Part shown: piece after piece, positions 59,793-64,000 of the stretch | Position numbering within the stretch: the first letter of the stretch is position 1 | Layout of the letters: each line of letters opens with the position of its first letter | Assembly: GCA_029975555.1 (NCBI GenBank) | Contig: JARKOY010000175.1 | Span: forward strand, 1 to 64,000 | Length of the DNA stretch: 64,000 nt | Direction of reading: 5' to 3' | Source of the DNA: Spirochaetia bacterium | GTDB lineage: Bacteria; Spirochaetota; Spirochaetia; Treponematales; Rectinemataceae | Notes under the pieces: model-generated | Databases searched by the model: none | Told to the model about the DNA's origin: nothing | What the model saw: only the letters and a program-made list of their open reading frames with translations | Program-made: the position numbers and the translations under genes

Positions 59793-62297
59793 ATGAGAAA
59801 GAGAAGCCTTAACATCATCACGCTTCTGATGCTGTTGCCGCTGATGATGGTGGCGTGCACCAACGCTCCGAAATCATCCACGACATCCGGCATCTACATA
59901 CCGGGGACCTATACGGCCTCCGCCCAAGGGTTCGGCGGCGAAGTCGAAGTGACGGTCACCGTCGATGCCCAGAAGATTACGGCCGTGAAGATCGTCGGCG
60001 ACAAGGAAACGCCGTCGCTCGGTGGAAGGGCCGTCGCGGAGCTTCCGCAAAAGATCGTCGCGGCCAATGGCAAGGTAGATGGCATATCGGGCGCCACGAT
60101 AACATCCACCGCCATTGCCGAAGCGCTTGAAGCCGCCCTGAAACAGGCGCGCGGCGAAGGCACGAAGGCTGCTTCCATCGCGTTCAAGCCCGGCTCCTAC
60201 GTCGGAACGGCGAAGGGTTACAATGGCGATGTATCCCTGAAAGTGACCTTCTCTGAAAACGCCATCACCGACATCGAGGTCGTTCAATCGAAGGAAACCG
60301 AGCACGTGGGAACGTCGGCGTACCCGATACTCTTCAAGGATATCAAGGAGTACACTTCCACTGGTGTGGACTCGGTATCCGGCGCGACATTCACGAGCCG
60401 CGCGGTGCTCGGGGCTGTTGAGGACGCCGCAAAACAGGCCGGCTGCGATGTCGCGGCCCTGCGCAAAGGCGCAAAGCCCTTCGTGCTCACTCCCGGCAAG
60501 AAAATCACCGAAACGTATGACGTAGTCATCGTCGGCGCCGGTGGCGCGGGCATGGCGGCGGCAGCGCAGGCGGCCCAGGACGGAGCCTCCGTGCTCGTCA
60601 TTGAAAAAGAGGCAGAGATGGGCGGTAACACCCTGGTGTCGGGAGGCGCCTTCCAGGCCTGCCAGCCCTCCATGGTCTGGGACCCCAAGGACCCGGAGGC
60701 AACCACCGGGATCTACGAACCCACTGGCGAAGTCGTCCCCAAGGTCAAGAGCGATGTCGGGCGCCTCGCGACTCTCAAGACCATCCTGAACTGGAGCGAA
60801 AAGCCCTTCGACGAGACGGTCAAGGATAAGAACGCCATCAAGAGCGTGGACGATTATAATCTTCCGGCGCGCGGCGTTCACCCGGAGTATCTGCCCACCC
60901 TGCTCACGCTGAAGAGCCAGATCAGGGAATACCTTGCCTACGCGGACAAACATCTCAAGGCCGGCCAGAAAGAAACCGATCTGACCGTATTCAGCACTCC
61001 CGAGCTCCACATTTTCCAGACATACTACGGCGGCATTCGACTGAACAAGACGAAAGACAAGTGGATATACGGCGATTTCAAGTTGGTCGATCAGATATGC
61101 AGGCAGGCTTACAACATCAGGCCGTGGCTGGAGAAACAGGGTGCTAAGATCGCCAACGCACAGACCACACTGATCGGCTGTCTCTGGCAGCGCATCAACC
61201 CGGTCGTGGGCGGCAAGGTGGACAACGTAACCTATGACGGCAAGTGGGGCGCCTACTTTAAGGTCATGGAAAACACGCTGCTCAAGGCCAATCCTAAAAA
61301 CAAGATCATGTACCGCACCACCGCCAAGTCTCTGATCACAAAGAATGGCCGAGTGACTGGCGTCAAGGCGGTCCAGTACGACGGAACCGACGTTGAGGTC
61401 ACCGCCAAGAAGGGCGTCATTCTCGCCACGGGCGGCTATGCGGCGAACATCAAGATGGTCATCGACACCAACGAATACTGGAGCTCCGACGACCTCACCG
61501 CTTCCATCAAGACAACGAACCGCAACCTTGCTCAGGGCGAAGGGATCATCATGGGCCAGGCTGTCGGCGCTGCGGTGACGGGCATGGGATGGACGCAGCT
61601 CATGCCGCTCGGATGGGTCGACAACGGCAACCTCGCCGGAGGAACTGGAGAGACTGTCATTTACATAAGCCCTGCAGGGACCCCTAACGCAGGCAAGCGC
61701 TATGTGGACGAATCCGCCGAACGCGACGTGCTCAGCCAAGCGGCCTTTGACTACGGTGGGCCCGGCGGCCAGTACATCGAACTCAGCAATCCGAGTAACT
61801 TTATGGCAGCCCCCAGTGCGTCGGGTGCACCGACCACGGCCACCAATGTGCCGGGAAGGATCTTCGTCGGTACGCTGGACGAGGTCGCCGATCTGCTCAA
61901 GATCGATGCCGCGGTGCTCAAAAAGACCATCACCGAGTATGATGCCTACATCATCGGCGCAACCGACAAACCGCCGGTACCTGCAAAAGCGGCCTACCGC
62001 GGCACCATCGGCAGCTGCCAACAGGACGCCAACAAGAACTACATCATAAGCACTTACAAGATCGACAAGATCATGGTCCGCTTCTTGGCTCCGTCCACTC
62101 ACCACACGATGGGTGGACTTGTGGTGGATACGAGTCGCCACGTGCTGGACACCAAGGGCAAGGTGATCCCCGGCCTATATGCCGCAGGTGAGGTGACGGG
62201 CGGCTTCTTTGCCGGCAACCGCCTCGGCGGTAACGCTGTGATGGAGATCATCGTCTCTGGCCGCATCGCCGGCAGCGCTGCAGCCAAGGGAGAGTAA
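59793..62297 (+). CDS. Exported flavoprotein reductase with two FMN-binding domains (fumarate/urocanate reductase-like)
   Basis: An 834-residue extracytoplasmic lipoprotein: signal with lipobox VAC (Cys22), two FMN_bind domains with flavinylation motifs DGISGAT (Thr102) and DSVSGAT (Thr199), and a FAD-binding fumarate-reductase-type domain from about 242 (VVIVGAGGAGMAAAAQ; end block THHTMGGLVVDTSR). FMN would be attached covalently by an ApbE/Ftp transferase. No CxxCH heme motif is present, so electrons should arrive from a membrane flavin or quinol donor. Substrate unknown (fumarate, urocanate, acrylate-like acids are family options). The ATG follows GAGGAGGGGAATC. A clear terminator follows. 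Confidence 0.92.
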   Translation: MRKRSLNIITLLMLLPLMMVACTNAPKSSTTSGIYIPGTYTASAQGFGGEVEVTVTVDAQKITAVKIVGDKETPSLGGRAVAELPQKIVAANGKVDGISGATITSTAIAEALEAALKQARGEGTKAASIAFKPGSYVGTAKGYNGDVSLKVTFSENAITDIEVVQSKETEHVGTSAYPILFKDIKEYTSTGVDSVSGATFTSRAVLGAVEDAAKQAGCDVAALRKGAKPFVLTPGKKITETYDVVIVGAGGAGMAAAAQAAQDGASVLVIEKEAEMGGNTLVSGGAFQACQPSMVWDPKDPEATTGIYEPTGEVVPKVKSDVGRLATLKTILNWSEKPFDETVKDKNAIKSVDDYNLPARGVHPEYLPTLLTLKSQIREYLAYADKHLKAGQKETDLTVFSTPELHIFQTYYGGIRLNKTKDKWIYGDFKLVDQICRQAYNIRPWLEKQGAKIANAQTTLIGCLWQRINPVVGGKVDNVTYDGKWGAYFKVMENTLLKANPKNKIMYRTTAKSLITKNGRVTGVKAVQYDGTDVEVTAKKGVILATGGYAANIKMVIDTNEYWSSDDLTASIKTTNRNLAQGEGIIMGQAVGAAVTGMGWTQLMPLGWVDNGNLAGGTGETVIYISPAGTPNAGKRYVDESAERDVLSQAAFDYGGPGGQYIELSNPSNFMAAPSASGAPTTATNVPGRIFVGTLDEVADLLKIDAAVLKKTITEYDAYIIGATDKPPVPAKAAYRGTIGSCQQDANKNYIISTYKIDKIMVRFLAPSTHHTMGGLVVDTSRHVLDTKGKVIPGLYAAGEVTGGFFAGNRLGGNAVMEIIVSGRIAGSAAAKGE

Positions 62298-62317
62298 CGG
62301 CGTTTTACATGTCTGCG

Positions 62318-62346
62318 AGCCCCCCGTGAGGGGGCTTTTTTTTTTC
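62318..62346 (+). terminator. Rho-independent terminator
   Basis: Stem AGCCCCC (62318-62324) with GGGGGCT (62330-62336) and a small loop, followed by an uninterrupted run of ten T. It lies 20 bp after the flavoprotein stop and is the clearest intrinsic terminator in the window. Confidence 0.92.
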
Positions 62347-62415
62347 GAGTCGGGGAGCGGAGCCGTGTCACTTTTTCTGGAAACCTTCGCCCTGCGGCAC
62401 CGCAACACTCTCATA

Positions 62416-62847
62416 TCAATGTATGACGCCTTTTTTAATTATCAAGCATCCGTAGGCGGCCGGCTCTGTCGTCGCCACAATCGCATAGGCCTGCCTGGCC
62501 CTCTCATAGAATTCGAACCTCTCGATCGATGTCACGGCTTGGTCCCCGCGCGGATCGTGGTTGCGCACCACTTGCCGTATTCTTTCCTGTATTTCCGGAA
62601 CCGTCGGGTCTCCCTTCACCACCTGCATCAGTGATACGGGTTTCTCGACGAAGGTGTCGAGGGGAAAAAGACTCAAAATGGCGTCCAGCAGTTCGGGCAC
62701 GCCGTGGCCGTCGGCCCTGACGAGCCTTTTGGCATTGCTTGCAGCCGGAAAGTTCGAGTCCCCAATGACGAGATCGTCTCCATGGCCCATCTCATCCAGA
62801 ATTTTAAGCAGTTCCGGCGAAATAATGGCAGGAATTCCTTTCAGCAT
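62416..62847 (-). CDS. fucU: RbsD/FucU-family sugar mutarotase
   Basis: A 143-residue cytoplasmic protein of the RbsD/FucU fold that interconverts alpha and beta anomers of fucose or ribose. The start LKGIPAIISPELLKILDEMG, then HGDDLVIGDSNFPA (His22/Asp-type catalytic block), and the C-terminal RFEFYERARQAYAIVATTEP match FucU. Family length is normal. GAGGAGGAGAGGAAG precedes the ATG. No fucose operon is adjacent; it is divergent from the EamA gene. Confidence 0.92.
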   Translation of the reverse strand: MLKGIPAIISPELLKILDEMGHGDDLVIGDSNFPAASNAKRLVRADGHGVPELLDAILSLFPLDTFVEKPVSLMQVVKGDPTVPEIQERIRQVVRNHDPRGDQAVTSIERFEFYERARQAYAIVATTEPAAYGCLIIKKGVIH

Positions 62848-62902
62848 ATCTTCCTCTCCTCCTCAACAAAGCATTTGCTCAGGTAACGTAGAAGTATAGC
62901 AT

Positions 62903-62935
62903 ACCAATGCAAAAACCAATGCGAAACATTGCTTG
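62903..62935. promoter_or_regulatory. Repeats and extended -10 promoter between fucU and eamA genes
   Basis: ACCAATGC is repeated at 62903-62910 and 62915-62922, followed by an inverted CATTG (62927-62931). On the minus strand an extended -10, TGCTATACT, for fucU overlaps the first copy. This arrangement suggests a repressor site controlling fucU and perhaps the divergent gene. No factor is assigned. Confidence 0.35.
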
Positions 62936-63017
62936 ATCATATGTTCCCAACACACCGCTGGCATGCGGCCTCGGATTTCGGTACAATGCGCTGCAACACA
63001 AGGGGAGGAATGACGTT

Positions 63018-63962
63018 ATGCAGAAGAAGGCGTTGCGCGCGGACGGTATGCTGCTTTTGACCTCGATCGTATGGGGCTTTGCGTTCGTGGCGCAGCGGGT
63101 TGGAATGGAACACATCGGCCCGTTTGCCTTCAATGGGATACGGTTTGCGCTGGGCAGTCTGAGTCTTCTGCCGCTCATTCGGATTTTGGGAAGGCGCAGT
63201 CGACAGATGGCGCAGACCGGCGCGCCTGCGTCGGAGGCCTCCGGGCCTGTAGCCTCCGCGCAGGGGAGGTGTCGGCGGCCTCTTTTGGTAGGGTCGCTCG
63301 CCGCGGGCGCGGTGTTGTTCGTGGCGGCTTCGCTGCAGCAGATTGGTATTCAGTATACCACCGCAGGCAAGGCGGGGTTCTTGACGGGGCTGTACGTGGT
63401 GCTTGTGCCGATTGCCGGCATTGCGTTTGGGCATAAAACGGGGCTTCCGACGTGGCTCGGTGCGGTGTTGGCGGCAGCGGGGATGTATGCGCTCAGTGCG
63501 CCGGACAATTTAGGCAAAGTGAATCCTGGTGACGTGCTGGTCATCATCGGCGCATTTTTCTGGACTGCGCATGTACTCATCATCGACCACTTTTCGCGCA
63601 GGCTAGAACCGGTGACGCTCGCCTCGGCGCAGTTCGCCTGGTGCGCGCTGTTTTCGCTGGTGGCGGCCGTCATTTCTGAGCCGCTGTCGTTCGAGGCGAT
63701 AAAGTTGGCCGCGGCGCCGATTCTCTATGGCGGGCTTGTGTCCGTCGGTGTCGGGTACACCTTGCAGGTGGTGGCGCAGCGGGACGCGCCGCCGGCGCAC
63801 GCTTCGATTCTCATGAGTTTAGAAGGAGCCTTTGCGACGATCGGTGGCATTCTTCTTTTGGCCGAACCGGTGGAACTGCGCAGCATCGTCGGATCCCTTC
63901 TTATGCTGACCGGCATGATCGCCACGCAGTGGGACGTGATTGTCAGAGGAAAGGCTGTATAA
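63018..63962 (+). CDS. EamA/DMT-superfamily exporter
   Basis: A 314-residue ten-helix membrane protein made of two EamA repeats. It opens LLTSIVWGFAFVAQRVGMEH, with GPFAFNGIRFALGSLSLLPL near residue 34. The second repeat has GDVLVIIGAFFWTAHVLIID near residue 172 and ends with EPVELRSIVGSLLMLTGM. GGGGAGGAATGACG precedes the ATG. Members export amino acids or metabolites. Substrate unknown. The insert between helices 2 and 3 (residues about 60-90) is hydrophilic and longer than usual. Confidence 0.92.
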   Translation: MQKKALRADGMLLLTSIVWGFAFVAQRVGMEHIGPFAFNGIRFALGSLSLLPLIRILGRRSRQMAQTGAPASEASGPVASAQGRCRRPLLVGSLAAGAVLFVAASLQQIGIQYTTAGKAGFLTGLYVVLVPIAGIAFGHKTGLPTWLGAVLAAAGMYALSAPDNLGKVNPGDVLVIIGAFFWTAHVLIIDHFSRRLEPVTLASAQFAWCALFSLVAAVISEPLSFEAIKLAAAPILYGGLVSVGVGYTLQVVAQRDAPPAHASILMSLEGAFATIGGILLLAEPVELRSIVGSLLMLTGMIATQWDVIVRGKAV

Positions 63963-64000
63963 AAATAGAAGCGGCGCCGCCGGCACCTGTCACGCGCTTA

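Noticed and set aside
59874-62141. 755-codon minus-strand frame opposite the flavoprotein gene
   Set aside because: The plus-strand gene has all expected domains and motifs; the antisense product shows no recognisable fold and arises from codon bias.
1-64000. CRISPR arrays, rRNA or tRNA genes
   Set aside because: No regularly spaced identical repeats of CRISPR type and no tRNA cloverleaf or rRNA motifs were noticed in a reading of both strands; a tRNAscan run would be the proper test.

Overview
The window is a dense bacterial chromosome segment, mostly GC-rich, that looks like a saccharolytic anaerobe of the Spirochaetota (Treponema/Rectinema-like). This placement is inferred, not proven. 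The solute-binding proteins carry cleavable signal peptides without a lipobox, which implies a periplasm. YesM/YesN regulators serve CUT1 importers that lack their own ATPase. The K+ and nucleoside/riboflavin-type transport genes are also spirochaete-like, and CarB is of the Bacteroidetes/eukaryote-like type. No rRNA, tRNA or CRISPR array was seen.

Layout. 1-5.5 kb: radical SAM tail, GH4 glycosidase, Sel1-repeat protein, MATE exporter with a nitroreductase remnant on its tail, AEC carrier. 5.6-10.1 kb: carAB. 10.2-13.2 kb: an accessory island with a broken IS1595-type insertion sequence, stacked copies of its terminal repeat, and two integron gene cassettes with their attC sites but no integrase (a CALIN). 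The cassettes encode a DUF4145-like protein and an Mrr-N-like winged-helix protein. 13.2-21.9 kb: a YesM/YesN two-component system facing a GH1/GH130/CUT1 beta-mannoside-type locus, with paired palindromes upstream of the transporter. 21.9-22.4 kb: IS21-family wreckage. 22.4-28.3 kb: azlCD, a small exported protein, a DUF1836 regulator divergent from an SGNH hydrolase, a preQ1-I riboswitch ahead of yhhQ-queF, and an MFS transporter. 28.5-33.4 kb: a BMP-type ABC importer. 33.3-43 kb: a pectin/rhamnogalacturonan locus (GH105, LplA/LplB/YtcP-type importer, a 1108-residue hybrid regulator, divergent GH28). 43.1-44 kb: second AEC carrier. 44.1-50.3 kb: a potassium operon combining two TrkA proteins, a KdpF-sized peptide, TrkH, an exported OB-fold-like protein and a KdpD/KdpE-like pair, with tandem direct repeats upstream. 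50.4-58.4 kb: a conspicuously AT-rich island with a CUT2 sugar importer, DeoR regulator, split transketolase and GlpK-like FGGY kinase. 58.4-64 kb: CorA, a flavin-loaded exported reductase, FucU and an EamA exporter.

Together the genes describe uptake and cytoplasmic breakdown of plant-derived oligosaccharides (mannosides, pectin fragments, a pentose-like sugar), with local regulators beside each transporter. Strong stem-loops follow the binding-protein gene in three ABC operons, which fits making more binding protein than membrane subunits. The parts most worth a second look are the integrase-less cassette island, the pseudo-signalling regulator, the hybrid Trk/Kdp operon and the AT-rich transketolase/kinase island.
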